Shown here: one piece after another, positions 51,524 through 61,900 of the stretch
How the letters are laid out: every line of letters begins with the position of its first letter
Numbering within the stretch: position 1 is the stretch's first letter
NCBI GenBank assembly: GCA_016709545.1
Contig: JADJMO010000002.1
Coordinates: 186,001-250,000, forward strand
Direction of reading: 5' to 3'
Origin: Myxococcales bacterium
GTDB taxonomy: Bacteria > Myxococcota_A > Polyangia > Polyangiales > JADJMO01
Length of the DNA: 64,000 nucleotides
Position numbers and translations under genes: made by a program
The notes under the pieces: generated by a model
What the model was told of the DNA's origin: nothing
Database searches by the model: none
The model's input: only the letters and a program-made list of their open reading frames with translations

Positions 51524-51781
51524 ATGGGCAACACGTCGCGAGCCTCGGGCATTCTCCTGTTCGTGCTGATTCTGGGTTGTGGCAGCAAGCCGCCGGCCAT
51601 CCCGGAGACCCCGATCGCCTACGCACCCAGCGGGGGAGACATCTACGCCCCCAAGCCCAAGGCCGAGCCGGCCCCCACGGCCGCGCCGCCGCCTCCCCCG
51701 GCGCCCGCTGTATCCAGTGCGCCGCCCGCGGCATCTGCTTCCGCGAAGCCGGCGCCGTCGGCCAAGCCCAAAGGAAAGTGA
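51524..51781 (+). CDS. Small Pro/Ala-rich lipoprotein
   Basis: An 85-residue lipoprotein (lipobox LILGC, Cys19) with a short entry KPPAIPETPIAYAPSGGDIY, then a Pro/Ala/Lys low-complexity tail. It is probably an extended periplasmic spacer or wall-binding peptide. It lies 5 bp upstream of a peroxiredoxin gene, so the two are co-transcribed. It is divergent from the S41 protease. Confidence 0.62.
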   Translation: MGNTSRASGILLFVLILGCGSKPPAIPETPIAYAPSGGDIYAPKPKAEPAPTAAPPPPPAPAVSSAPPAASASAKPAPSAKPKGK

Positions 51782-51786
51782 TCCCC

Positions 51787-52356
51787 ATGCGCTCGCTCGT
51801 CGTCGCCTCCCTCGCCATCGGTCTCCTCACCGTGGGTTGCAAGGAGTCGACGCCGACGCCGGGGGCGAGCCCCAGCACGAGCGCCTCGGTCTCCGCTTCC
51901 GGTCCCACCGCCGAGGCGGCGCCCCCCAAGGAGGGCGACCCGGCCCCCGCGCTGGTGGCCACCGCCGCCGACGGCACGAAGGTCGACCTCGCGGCCCTCA
52001 AGGGCAAGCACGTGGTCGTGTATTTCTACCCCAAGGACGACACGCCGGGCTGCACCAAGGAGGCCTGCGCGTTCCGCGACGCGTGGGACAAGCTGCAGAA
52101 GGCGGGCATCCAGGTCATCGGCGTGAGCGTCGACGACGACGCGAGCCACAAGGCGTTCGCCGCGAAGTACAAGCTCCCGTTCCCCCTCGTGGCGGACACC
52201 GATCAATCGATCTGCAAGCGTTTCGGCGTCGCGGTCAACGGCGGCTACGCGTCGCGTGTGAGCTACCTGATCGGGACCGACGGCAAGATCAAGAAGGTCT
52301 ACCCGAAGGTCGACCCGGCCGTGCACGCCGATCAGATCCTCACCGACGCGCAGTAG
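51787..52356 (+). CDS. Lipid-anchored peroxiredoxin (BCP/PrxQ type)
   Basis: A 189-residue protein with lipobox LLTVGC (Cys18) and a Ser/Thr/Ala linker, then a thioredoxin-fold peroxiredoxin. The peroxidatic and resolving Cys pair is in FYPKDDTPGCTKEACAFRD (CxxxxC), diagnostic of BCP/PrxQ. GVSVDDDASHKAFAAKY and the LVADTDQSICKRFGV segment complete the fold. Most family members are cytoplasmic, so lipid anchoring in the envelope is notable. Its reductant partner is unknown. Confidence 0.88.
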   Translation: MRSLVVASLAIGLLTVGCKESTPTPGASPSTSASVSASGPTAEAAPPKEGDPAPALVATAADGTKVDLAALKGKHVVVYFYPKDDTPGCTKEACAFRDAWDKLQKAGIQVIGVSVDDDASHKAFAAKYKLPFPLVADTDQSICKRFGVAVNGGYASRVSYLIGTDGKIKKVYPKVDPAVHADQILTDAQ

Positions 52357-52368
52357 TACAGTAAGGGG

Positions 52369-52581
52369 GTGTCGCCCCTCGCCGAGAGACTGCGCGCGGC
52401 CCTCGAGGGGCGGTCCGACCTCGACGGCGCCGACTCCGACCTCGTCCACCGGGTGCTCCGCGATGGCGTCCTGGTCGTCGAGCGCGACCGCGCCGCGCGC
52501 ATCGCCTTCGAGGTGTTCAAGCGCAACGAGTGGTTCGACCTCGAGCCGGTGCGTCGTCGCGTGCGGAGGCTCGCCCCGTGA
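52369..52581 (+). pseudogene. MntA antitoxin remnant with catalytic core deleted
   Basis: A 70-residue ORF. The last ~45 residues (LVHRVLRDGVLVVERDRAAR to NEWFDLEPVRRRVR) match the C-terminus of MntA-type minimal nucleotidyltransferase antitoxins. The first ~19 residues match their N-terminus. The central part with the GSxxxG and DxD nucleotidyltransferase motifs (normally ~60 residues) is missing in frame. The protein cannot adenylylate its toxin. Its stop overlaps the HepT-like remnant's GTG (GTGA), preserving the usual operon layout. Confidence 0.75.
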
Positions 52582-52831
52582 CTGAGGCCGAGCTCGTCAC
52601 CAAGAAGCTGGCCGTGATCGAGCGGAGCGTCGCCGAGCTCCGCGCCACGCCGACCGCATCGAGGAGGACGTCCGCGAGGTGGCGATGGCCGGCTTCCGCA
52701 ACGTGCTGGTGCACGGCTACGACGACGTGGATCTGGCCATCGTTCGCGACGTCGTCGAGCACCGCCTGGGCGATCTCGAGGCCTTCGTCGCGGCGGTACG
52801 GCGCCGCCTGCCGTCCGTGTCGGATCCCTGA
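52578..52831 (+). pseudogene. HepT toxin remnant, frameshifted and internally deleted
   Basis: From GTG 52578 the frame reads VTEAELVTKKLAVIERSVAE, the HepT N-terminus. After a 1-nt loss near 52650 the sequence continues in another frame as RIEEDVREVAMAGFRN then VLVHGYDDVDLAIVRDVVEH to a stop at 52831. The RNase-like motif Rx4HxY (RNVLVHGY) survives. About 60 residues that normally lie between DVRE and the GFRN segment are missing. Both members of this toxin-antitoxin pair are therefore inactivated by internal deletions. Confidence 0.75.
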
Positions 52832-52937
52832 CGCGATGCGGGCGTCAGGACGCGCACGACCCACCCTGCACGTGAGGCCATTGCGGCGATCGCCAGCGAA
52901 AGGCCCGTCGGCATCGCTGTTGCTCTCCCTTCGCGCC

Positions 52938-54479
52938 ATGCGGTGGCTGTCGATCCTCATCCCGCTGCTCGTCGCGTGCGGCTCCTCGTCGCCCGCGGAG
53001 CCGAGCGACACCGGCACGGATGCTGGCACCGACATCGCGGCCGATGGCCCGAGCGCCGCGCAGCGCACGTTCGACGACCTGGTCGCGTACGCAGAGACCT
53101 ATGCCACCGACAAGGGCATCCCCGGGCTCTCGATCGCCGTGGTGCTCGACGGCAAGCTCGCGTTCTCGACCGGCGTGGGCGTCAAGGCCGACGGTGGCGC
53201 GGACCGCGTCGGCACGCACACGCGCTTCCGCGTGGCGTCGATGACCAAGATGATCGTCGCGACCGGCGTGATGCAGCTCGTCGAGCAGGGCAAGCTGTCG
53301 CTCGACGACACCCTCGAGAGCCGACTGCCCTGGATGAAGCTGCAGCCGGGGTTCGACGCGAAGACGGTGAAGCTCTCGCAGCTCCTGTCGCACACCGCGG
53401 GCTTCCCCGACGGCCTCGGTGTCACCTGCGACGTCGGCGCGGGCGCCCTCGAGAAGTACTACGCGGCCGACGGCCCGTACCCTCTGTGGTCCCCGCCCGG
53501 GCGGCTCTGGAACTACTCCAACCACCACTACGCGATGGCCGCTGGCATGATCGAGGCCGCGACCGGCAAGGTGTTCACCGATGTGCTCGCGACCAGCGTG
53601 CTCGGCCCGCTCGGGATGAGGGAGGCCACCTTCGAGCCGAAGGTCGCCGCGGCGGGTGACCACGTGCAAGGCCACCAGAAGGGCACCAAGCCGGGCGTGC
53701 TGCGCGCGGTCCCCATCGACCGCTGGGACTGCGCGTCGCTCCGCGCCGCGGGCGGTCTCTACGCGACGGCGGAGGACTACGCGCACCTCGCCGAGGTCTT
53801 CCTCGACGGTGGCGGCACCGTGCTCTCGAAGGCGTCGGTCGCCGCGATGACCGCGCCCCACGCGAACCTCGGCCAGGGCCCCGACACCAACTACGGATTC
53901 GGTCTCTTCGGGTTCGACTGGAAGGGCCTCTCCGTGGTCTCGCACGACGGAGGGTTGCCCGGCTTCCTCAGCACGGTCATGTGGGTGCCCGCGAAGAAGA
54001 TGGCCGTCGTCGTGCTAGCCAACGCCGACGTGGCCTCGGTCGAGCCCGTCGCGCTGAGGGCGATCGACGCGTTCCTCTCGCCGACGGGCGAGGCCAAGAC
54101 CTACCGCACCGATCCCTCGACCTGGACGCGCTACGCCGGCACCTACGACGACCCGTTCGCGACCCTCGGCGCGACGAAGGTCACGCTGACGGGCGGCAAG
54201 CTCGGGCTCGCGTACGAGCCGAGCGAGCTGCCGGTCGACCTCGTGCAAGCCTCCGCCGACTCCTTCGTCGGCGACTTCGTCGCCCTCGGGACGAAGCTCG
54301 GGGTCACGTTCTTCGCCGACCCGAGCGGCGCGGTGGAGTACGTCGTCACGCGTGTGGGCGTCGCTCGCCGCACGGCCGCGGGGTTCGCCACGGTGCCGTC
54401 CAAGAAGCTCGCGCGGATCGAGCTCGTGGGGCCGCCCTCGCCAGTCCCCCGCATGGACGCGCTGCTGCTCCACGACTGA
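52938..54479 (+). CDS. Beta-lactamase-fold serine hydrolase, lipoprotein
   Basis: A 513-residue protein with lipobox LLVAC (Cys14) and a Thr/Asp/Gly linker, then a class C beta-lactamase/esterase-like domain. Catalytic elements are SMTK (Ser101-Lys104), the Tyr-Ser-Asn in LWNYSNHHYAMAAGM and the late SHDGGLPGF in place of the KTG box. A C-terminal ~110-residue beta domain follows. Such proteins are D-aminopeptidases, esterases or peptidoglycan-related hydrolases; true beta-lactam resistance is not implied. ATG 52938 is chosen because the signal sequence follows at once. Confidence 0.88.
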   Translation: MRWLSILIPLLVACGSSSPAEPSDTGTDAGTDIAADGPSAAQRTFDDLVAYAETYATDKGIPGLSIAVVLDGKLAFSTGVGVKADGGADRVGTHTRFRVASMTKMIVATGVMQLVEQGKLSLDDTLESRLPWMKLQPGFDAKTVKLSQLLSHTAGFPDGLGVTCDVGAGALEKYYAADGPYPLWSPPGRLWNYSNHHYAMAAGMIEAATGKVFTDVLATSVLGPLGMREATFEPKVAAAGDHVQGHQKGTKPGVLRAVPIDRWDCASLRAAGGLYATAEDYAHLAEVFLDGGGTVLSKASVAAMTAPHANLGQGPDTNYGFGLFGFDWKGLSVVSHDGGLPGFLSTVMWVPAKKMAVVVLANADVASVEPVALRAIDAFLSPTGEAKTYRTDPSTWTRYAGTYDDPFATLGATKVTLTGGKLGLAYEPSELPVDLVQASADSFVGDFVALGTKLGVTFFADPSGAVEYVVTRVGVARRTAAGFATVPSKKLARIELVGPPSPVPRMDALLLHD

Positions 54480-54519
54480 GTGGCGGCAACGGGGTGGCAG
54501 CAACTGGCAGGAATACCGA

Positions 54520-55590
<1,071 letters not shown>

Positions 55591-55591
55591 G

Positions 55592-57349
55592 TCAGCCTCG
55601 CACGAGACCGGCGATCCTGGTGGCGGCATCGGCGAGGGGGACGAGCTCGAACGCCTTCGGGTCGGTGCCCGGCGCGGGGTTCCGCAGCTTGAGCTCGCAG
55701 GCCTGCTGGTCGAGGGTCTTCTTGCCGATGGTGACGCGGATCGGACAGCCGATGAGGTCGGCGTCCTTGAACTTCACGCCGGGGCGCTCGTCGCGGTCGT
55801 CCCAGAGCACGTCGACCCCCTGCGCCTCGAGCGCCGAAGCGAGCGCCTGACCGGCCGCGGTGGTGGCCTCGTCGTTGGCGAGCGTGCAGAGGTAGACGTG
55901 GTAGGGCGCGATGGCCATCGGCCAGCGGATGCCGTCGGCGTCGTGGTGCTGCTCGACCGCCGAGGCGACCAGGCGCGAGACGCCGATGCCGTAGCAGCCC
56001 ATGACGATCGGCTTCTCCGCGCCCTTCTCGTCCACGAAGTGGCACTTCATCTTCGACGAGTAGTGGGTGCCGAGGATGAAGATGTGGCCACCCTCGATGC
56101 CCTTGTAGGCCTTGAATCCGCCCTTGGTTCCGCACTTGGGGCAGTCGTCGCCCTCCGCGGCCTGGCGCAGATCGGCGATCACGGCCTGGTAGTCGCCGCG
56201 CGAGAAGTTCACGCCGGTGACGTGGTGGTCGGTCTCGTTGGCGCCGGTGACGGCGTCGACGATCACCGCGGCGTGGCGGTCGACGACGACCTTGCCTGCG
56301 AACCCTACCGGACCGGCGTACCCGACCTTGGCGCTCGTGGCCTTCCACACGTCGGCCTCGCTCGCGAGGTGCACCTCGAGCGCGCCGAGGGCGTTCTGCA
56401 GCTTGATCTCGTTGACCTCGTGGTCGCCACGCACGCAGGCCATGACGACCTCGGTGGTCTTCTCGGCGCCGGGGCCGGCCTTGACCACGACGTAGAGGAG
56501 CGACTTCACGAACTGGTCGGCGCCGCGCTTCAAGAAGGCAGCGACGTCGGCGATGCCGCCCTTGCCCGGGGTGTGGACCTTGGTGATCGCCTCGAGCGTG
56601 GCGGGCGGCGCGGCGGCCACCGGCGCGGCGACCTCGGCGGCCTCGACGTTCGCGGCGTAGTCGCAGTGGGTGCACGCGACGATCGCGTCTTCACCGCTGT
56701 CGGCGAGGATCTGGAACTCGGCGCTGGTCTTGCCGCCGATGGCGCCGCTGTCCGCCTGGACGATGCGGAACGTGAGCCCGAGGCGGGTGAAGATGCGCTT
56801 GTAGGCCTCGCGCATGGTCTCGTAGGAGGTGACCGCGCCGGCCTCGTCCACGTCGAAGGAGTAGGCGTCCTTCATGGTGAACTCGCGGCCGCGCATGATC
56901 CCGCCGCGCGGGCGGGGCTCGTCGCGGAACTTGGTCTGGATCTGGTAGAGGTTGAGCGGGAGCTGGCGGTAGCTCTTGACCTCGCGCCGCACCATGTCGG
57001 TGACGATCTCCTCGTGCGTCGGGCCGAGGTGGTAATCGCCGCCCTTGCGGTCCTTGATGCGGAGGAGGACGTCGCCGTAGAGGTCCCAGCGCCCCGTCTC
57101 GCGGAAGTAGTCCGCCGGGAGGAGGGCCGGCATCAGGACCTCCTGGGCGCCGGAGCGGTCCATCTCCTGCCTCACCACGTTCTCGATCTTGCGCAGGACG
57201 CGGAGACCGAGCGGGAGGAAATTGTAGATACCGGCGCCGACCTGGCGGACGAATCCCCCGCGCAGGAGCAGCTTGTGCGAGGCGTTGGTCGCGTCGGCCG
57301 GGGTCTCTTTGACGGTCGGGAGCAGACCTTTGGTGAAGCGCTGGATCAT
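55592..57349 (-). CDS. proS: Prolyl-tRNA synthetase
   Basis: A 585-residue bacterial-type class II synthetase charging tRNA-Pro. Motif 1 and 2 regions are visible (LPLGLRVLRKIENVVRQEMDRSG, TKFRDEPRPRGGIMRGREFTMKDAYSFD), as is the LGPTHEEIVTDMVRR segment. The YbaK-like editing insertion occupies about 230-390. The C-terminal anticodon-binding domain follows, with GVDVLWDDRDERPGVKFKDAD. A CPKCGTKGG segment and CTHCDYAAN lie on either side of the insertion. The gene is intact and immediately upstream of apbE. Confidence 0.97.
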   Translation of the reverse strand: MIQRFTKGLLPTVKETPADATNASHKLLLRGGFVRQVGAGIYNFLPLGLRVLRKIENVVRQEMDRSGAQEVLMPALLPADYFRETGRWDLYGDVLLRIKDRKGGDYHLGPTHEEIVTDMVRREVKSYRQLPLNLYQIQTKFRDEPRPRGGIMRGREFTMKDAYSFDVDEAGAVTSYETMREAYKRIFTRLGLTFRIVQADSGAIGGKTSAEFQILADSGEDAIVACTHCDYAANVEAAEVAAPVAAAPPATLEAITKVHTPGKGGIADVAAFLKRGADQFVKSLLYVVVKAGPGAEKTTEVVMACVRGDHEVNEIKLQNALGALEVHLASEADVWKATSAKVGYAGPVGFAGKVVVDRHAAVIVDAVTGANETDHHVTGVNFSRGDYQAVIADLRQAAEGDDCPKCGTKGGFKAYKGIEGGHIFILGTHYSSKMKCHFVDEKGAEKPIVMGCYGIGVSRLVASAVEQHHDADGIRWPMAIAPYHVYLCTLANDEATTAAGQALASALEAQGVDVLWDDRDERPGVKFKDADLIGCPIRVTIGKKTLDQQACELKLRNPAPGTDPKAFELVPLADAATRIAGLVRG

Positions 57350-57393
57350 CGGGTGTGCCGCCCGGATAGCACCGCGGCAGTGTTTTTGCGACG

Positions 57394-58926
57394 ATGGGAG
57401 GGATGGACCACCCCGGGCAGTCGAGCCTCGCGCGCGCGAGCGCCGTGGTCCTCGCGCAGCGCGACCTCGACGCCGCGCTCCCCGCGCTGTGTCAGGAGCT
57501 CGTGAGCGCGCTCTCGGTGACCGCGGGCGGCGTCTTCGTGTTCGAGGAGGGGGGCCTGCGTTCGCTCGCGCTCGTCGGCTGGAACAGCACTCCGACGCGC
57601 CTCGATCGGCCCGGTCTGCAGCTCATGGTCGAGCAGGCCGGTGGCGTCGTGTTCCTGCCGACCTCCGGCCCCACGGGCATCGTCGCTGCGGCCCTGGACG
57701 ACGGTGAGGCGCTGCGTGGCGTGGTGGCCGTCGCCGTCGCCCGCGCGCTCGGTGAAGAGGAGCGAGCGTTGCTCGTCGCCCTCGCTCGGCAGATCACGCT
57801 CGCGCTCGTGCTGGGGCAGCTGCGGGCCTCGGCGACCGACAAGCAAGCGCGCCTCGCCGCCGGGATCGCCCAGGAGATCAACAACCCGCTCTCCTACGTG
57901 TTGACCAACATCGACTGGGTCGAGCGCGACCTCGAGGAGCTGATCGAGCAGCTCGGCGCCCGCGGCGACCCCGACACCGCCGACCGGCTCGCCGAGTGCT
58001 TCTCCGTGCTGGCCGAGGCGCACCAGGGTGCCGATCGCGTGCGGGGCATCGTGCGGGATCTCCGCGTTCTCTCGGGCGTGGGCGACGCCGTGCCCGAGGT
58101 GGTCGACGTGCGCCAGGTGATCGCCTCGGCGATCGCCGTCGCCGAGCACGAGATCCACCGCCGCGCGGAGCTGATCCTCGACCTCGGTGAGGTGCCGCCC
58201 GTGCGGCTCGACGTCGGCCAGCTCGGCCAGGTGCTCGTCAACCTGCTCGTCAACGCGGCGCAGGCCGAGGGCGGCGAGCGCCACACCGTCCGCGTGCGCA
58301 CCAGCGTCGACGCCAAGGGCCGCGTGGCGATCGACGTCGAGGACACCGGGCGCGGCATCCCGCCCGAGATCCTCGCCCGCATCTTCGACCCGTTCTTCAC
58401 CACCAAGCCGGTCGGCGAGGGCACGGGCCTCGGGCTCGCGATCGGCCAGTCGCTGGTGCGCGGATTCGGCGGCGAGATCCTGGTCGACAGCGTGGTCGGG
58501 CACGGCTCCACCTTCTCGGTCCGCATCCCGCCCGTGAGCGCCGAGGTGCGCGAGTCCACGCCGGCGCCCCTGCGCCGCACCCGCGTGCTGGTGGTCGACG
58601 ACCAGCCGCAGATCGGCGTCGCGGTGCGGCGCGCGCTCGGCCGCGACCACGAGGTGGTGCACGTGGAGACGGCGCTGGCGGGCCTCGCGGAGCTCGAGGA
58701 GGGCGCGTTCGACGTGGTGCTCTGCGACCTCGTGCTCCCCGGGATGGGCGGCCTCGAGTTCCACGAGACCCTCACGCGCCGCTTGCCTGCGCTCGCCGGC
58801 CGCACGCTGTTCATCACCGGGGTCGAGCTCGCCCCCGACGTCGCTACCCGGGTCGCCGGCCGCGTGCTCCGCAAGCCGTTCAAGGTGCGGGATCTGCGGG
58901 CGATGGTGAGCCGCCTCACGCCCTGA
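57394..58926 (+). CDS. GAF-histidine-kinase-receiver hybrid with phospho-acceptor His replaced by Gln
   Basis: A 510-residue soluble protein. An N-terminal GAF-like domain (~15-145) precedes a dimerisation domain whose H-box reads GIAQEINNPLSYV; the invariant His is Gln160 (codon CAG). The ATPase is intact (LVNLLVNAAQAEGG, DTGRGIPPE, GEGTGLGLAIGQS). A C-terminal receiver has VVDDQPQI, Asp in VLCDLVLPG and Lys in LRKPFK. Without its His it cannot autophosphorylate in the usual way; it may be a pseudokinase that binds other kinases or a phospho-sink through its receiver. A single C-to-G change would explain the loss. An alternative start is ATG 57403. Confidence 0.85.
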   Translation: MGGMDHPGQSSLARASAVVLAQRDLDAALPALCQELVSALSVTAGGVFVFEEGGLRSLALVGWNSTPTRLDRPGLQLMVEQAGGVVFLPTSGPTGIVAAALDDGEALRGVVAVAVARALGEEERALLVALARQITLALVLGQLRASATDKQARLAAGIAQEINNPLSYVLTNIDWVERDLEELIEQLGARGDPDTADRLAECFSVLAEAHQGADRVRGIVRDLRVLSGVGDAVPEVVDVRQVIASAIAVAEHEIHRRAELILDLGEVPPVRLDVGQLGQVLVNLLVNAAQAEGGERHTVRVRTSVDAKGRVAIDVEDTGRGIPPEILARIFDPFFTTKPVGEGTGLGLAIGQSLVRGFGGEILVDSVVGHGSTFSVRIPPVSAEVRESTPAPLRRTRVLVVDDQPQIGVAVRRALGRDHEVVHVETALAGLAELEEGAFDVVLCDLVLPGMGGLEFHETLTRRLPALAGRTLFITGVELAPDVATRVAGRVLRKPFKVRDLRAMVSRLTP

Positions 58927-58935
58927 CGGCTCGCC

Positions 58936-61900
58936 TCACTCCTGGATGCCGTACTCCTTCAATCGCCGATAGAACGTGCGCCGGGGGATGCCGCAGATCT
59001 TCGCGGCCTGGAGGCGGTTCCAGCCCGCGCGCTCGAGGGCCTCGAGGATGCGGTCCTTCTCGGTGCGCTTGAAGCTCTCGAGCGAGGCGGGCCGGTCGTC
59101 CTCGCCGGACGACGGCGCGAGGCTCTCGGGACGCGAAGGGGGCGCCGAGCGGCTCGGCTCGGGGAACGCGAGATCCGAGCTCTCGATGAGGGCGCCCTCG
59201 CTGAGCACGAAGGCGTTGAGCAGCAGGTTCTCGAGCTGGCGCACGTTGCCGGGCCACGGATAGCCCTGGAGCTTGCGCACCGCCTCGCGCGACAGCGCCT
59301 TCTTCTCGCGCCGGTAGTGGGCGGCGAACACGCCGAGGAAGTGGTCGGCGAGCAGCGGGATGTCCTCGGGGCGCTCGCGGAGCGAAGGCAGGCGCAGGAC
59401 CACGACGTTGATGCGGTAGAACAGGTCTTCGCGGAACTCGTTGCGCGCGACCATCTCGTCGAGGTCGCGGTGGGTCGCGCAGATCACCCGCGCGTCGACG
59501 GGCTCCTCCTTGCTGCCGCCCACGGGGCGCACGGTCTTCTCCTGCAGCACGCGGAGGAGGCCCGCCTGCATCTTGAGCGGCATCTCACCGATCTCGTCGA
59601 GCAGGATGGTGCCGCCCTCGGTCTCGCGGAACAGGCCCTTGCGCTCGCGGTCGGCGCCGGTGAACGCGCCGCGCACGTGGCCGAACAGCTCGCTCTCGAG
59701 GAGGTTCGCGGGGATCGCGCCGCAGTTCACGCCGAGGAACGGCCGCTTGGCGCGCGTGCTCCCGTTGTGGATCGCGCGGGCCACCACCTCCTTGCCGGTG
59801 CCGCTCTCGCCGGCGAGCAGCACGGGTACGTCGGCCTGGCGGATGCGATCGATGAGCGCGTAGAGCTTGCGCATCGGCGCGCTCGTGCCGACGAGGCCCT
59901 TGTAGCCGGCGTAGCCGGTGTGGCCGCGCAAGGCCTGCCGCGCGGCACCCAGGTCCGCCTTGGCGCGCTCGAGCTGCTCCGTGCGTCGCGCGAGGGCGTC
60001 GTCGAGCCGCGCGCGGGCCTGCTCGAGCTCCTCGTTGGCCTTGGCGAGCTCGTCGGCGCGGCGACGGTTCTCCTCGACCAGGCGCGCGTTCGCGATCGCG
60101 ATGCCCACCTGATCGGCGAACGCGAGCAGCGTGGGGAGCTCGGTCTCCATGCCCTCACGTCCGGCGCGCGGGCCGCGGGTCTCGAGGTAGAGCACGCCGA
60201 TCGGTCGCCGATCGCCGCCGCGCACGCGGGGGATCGGCACGCAGGCCACCGAGTGGATCGAGAGCGCGTGGATGCTCGCTGCGCCGCCGAGGCGCGCGTC
60301 GGTGCGGGCGTTGTTGGTGACGATGGCCTCGCCGGTCTCGAGGACCCGCTCGGCGATCGATCGCGAGAACTGCACGGACGGGTCGTCCTTGCGCCGGTCG
60401 CGCGCGACCCGCGCCGAGAGCTCCCCGGGCTGGCTGTCGCCCTCGCTCGTCGCGCTCTCCTCTTCGCCGGCCAGCAGCACGAACCCACGATCGGCGCCGA
60501 GCAGGTCGAGAGCCTGATCGGTGACGCGCGCGAGCAAGCGCCCGAGATCGGCCTCGCACGCGAGGTCGCGGTTGACCGCGAGGATTCGCGCGAGGCGATC
60601 CTCGGCGAGGCGGACGAACTGGGTCGACCCCCCCGAGATCGCGGTGGGCGGCCCGATGGTCCCCGACGCCATGGTGGCCCCCATGATGCCCGAAGGCGGC
60701 GTCAACGGCATCCCGCTCGCGGGCGCCATGGTGGCCCGCGTGTTGAGCTGGGTCACCTCGTGCACCTGTCGCAGCGCCCGGCGTCGCGGCTCGTCCCAGA
60801 ACACCTCGCGTAGATCCCGCGAGAGCTTCTCGGCGATCTCCTCGAGCACGGCGGCCGCCTGGTCCGCGTCGCGGCGCGCGCGTGCGTGGCTGCCCTGGCT
60901 GCTCAGCACGCGAGCGCGCGCGGCGTACACCTGCCAGAGCCAGTCCTTGGCGTCCTTGGCCGCGGCGATCGCCTTGTCGAACGCGGCGAGCGCGCCCTGC
61001 TCGTCGCCACGGTGGGCCGCGACGAGGCCGCGGGCCAGGGTGAGCGGGGCGGCGAGCTCGCCCGCGCGCGCGCCGAGCTCGGCCTCCGCGGCGTCGAGGA
61101 TGCGCTGCTCTTCGTCGATGCGCACGCTGCTCGCGCCCGTGGCCGAGGGCGTGTCGCGCTGGCAGCGCAGCAGCACACCATCGATCTCCACCTCGGCGGC
61201 GTCGCCGGGGCGACCGATCGCACGCCAGCAAGCCGCGGTCTCGGCGAACAGGCCCGAGGCCCGCTGCACGTCACCGATGCGGCTCTCGAGCTCGGCGCGC
61301 ACGCCGAGGAGCTGCGCCTGACCGACGGGCGTCATCTGCGCCTCCATCGCGGTCAGGTTCTTGAGGGTGGCGCCCACCCGGGCGTACCGGCCGAGACCCA
61401 GATCCACGACCGCGAGGTTCAGGAGCGCGCGCTCGACGGTGGAGTTGCGCTGCACCCGACGCCCGAGGTCGGCCGCGGCCTCGAACGCCGAGATAGCCTC
61501 CGCGAGGTCGCCCTCGGACCACGCGAGCGTGCCGAGGTTGAGGCGCGCGAGCGCGACGGCGGCCGCGTCGTTCGCGGCCTCCGCGGCGGTGATCGAGGCG
61601 TCGTAGGCGGCGCGCGCATCCTTGGCGCGCCCCGCGCGCTGGTGCGCCATCGCGAGCGACGCGAACGCCATGGCCTCGATGCGCTGCGCCCCTGCCTCGC
61701 GCGCGATCCGAGAGGCGCGGGTGAGATCCTCGACCGCGCCCGCGTCGTCGCGCTGGTACATCCGCGCCACGCCGCGCGCCTGGTACGCCTCCGCCACCAC
61801 CGCCCCGGACACGGCCGGGTCGCCCTCGAGGGCGAGCACGATCGCGGCCTGGGCGGCCACCTGGTCGTAGGCGGCCGCGCGGTTCTCGACCTTGGCCGCG

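Noticed and set aside
52938..54479. Antibiotic-resistance beta-lactamase
   Set aside because: It has SMTK and YSN motifs but HDGG in place of KTG and an extra C-terminal domain, as in esterase or peptidase-like relatives. Resistance cannot be claimed.
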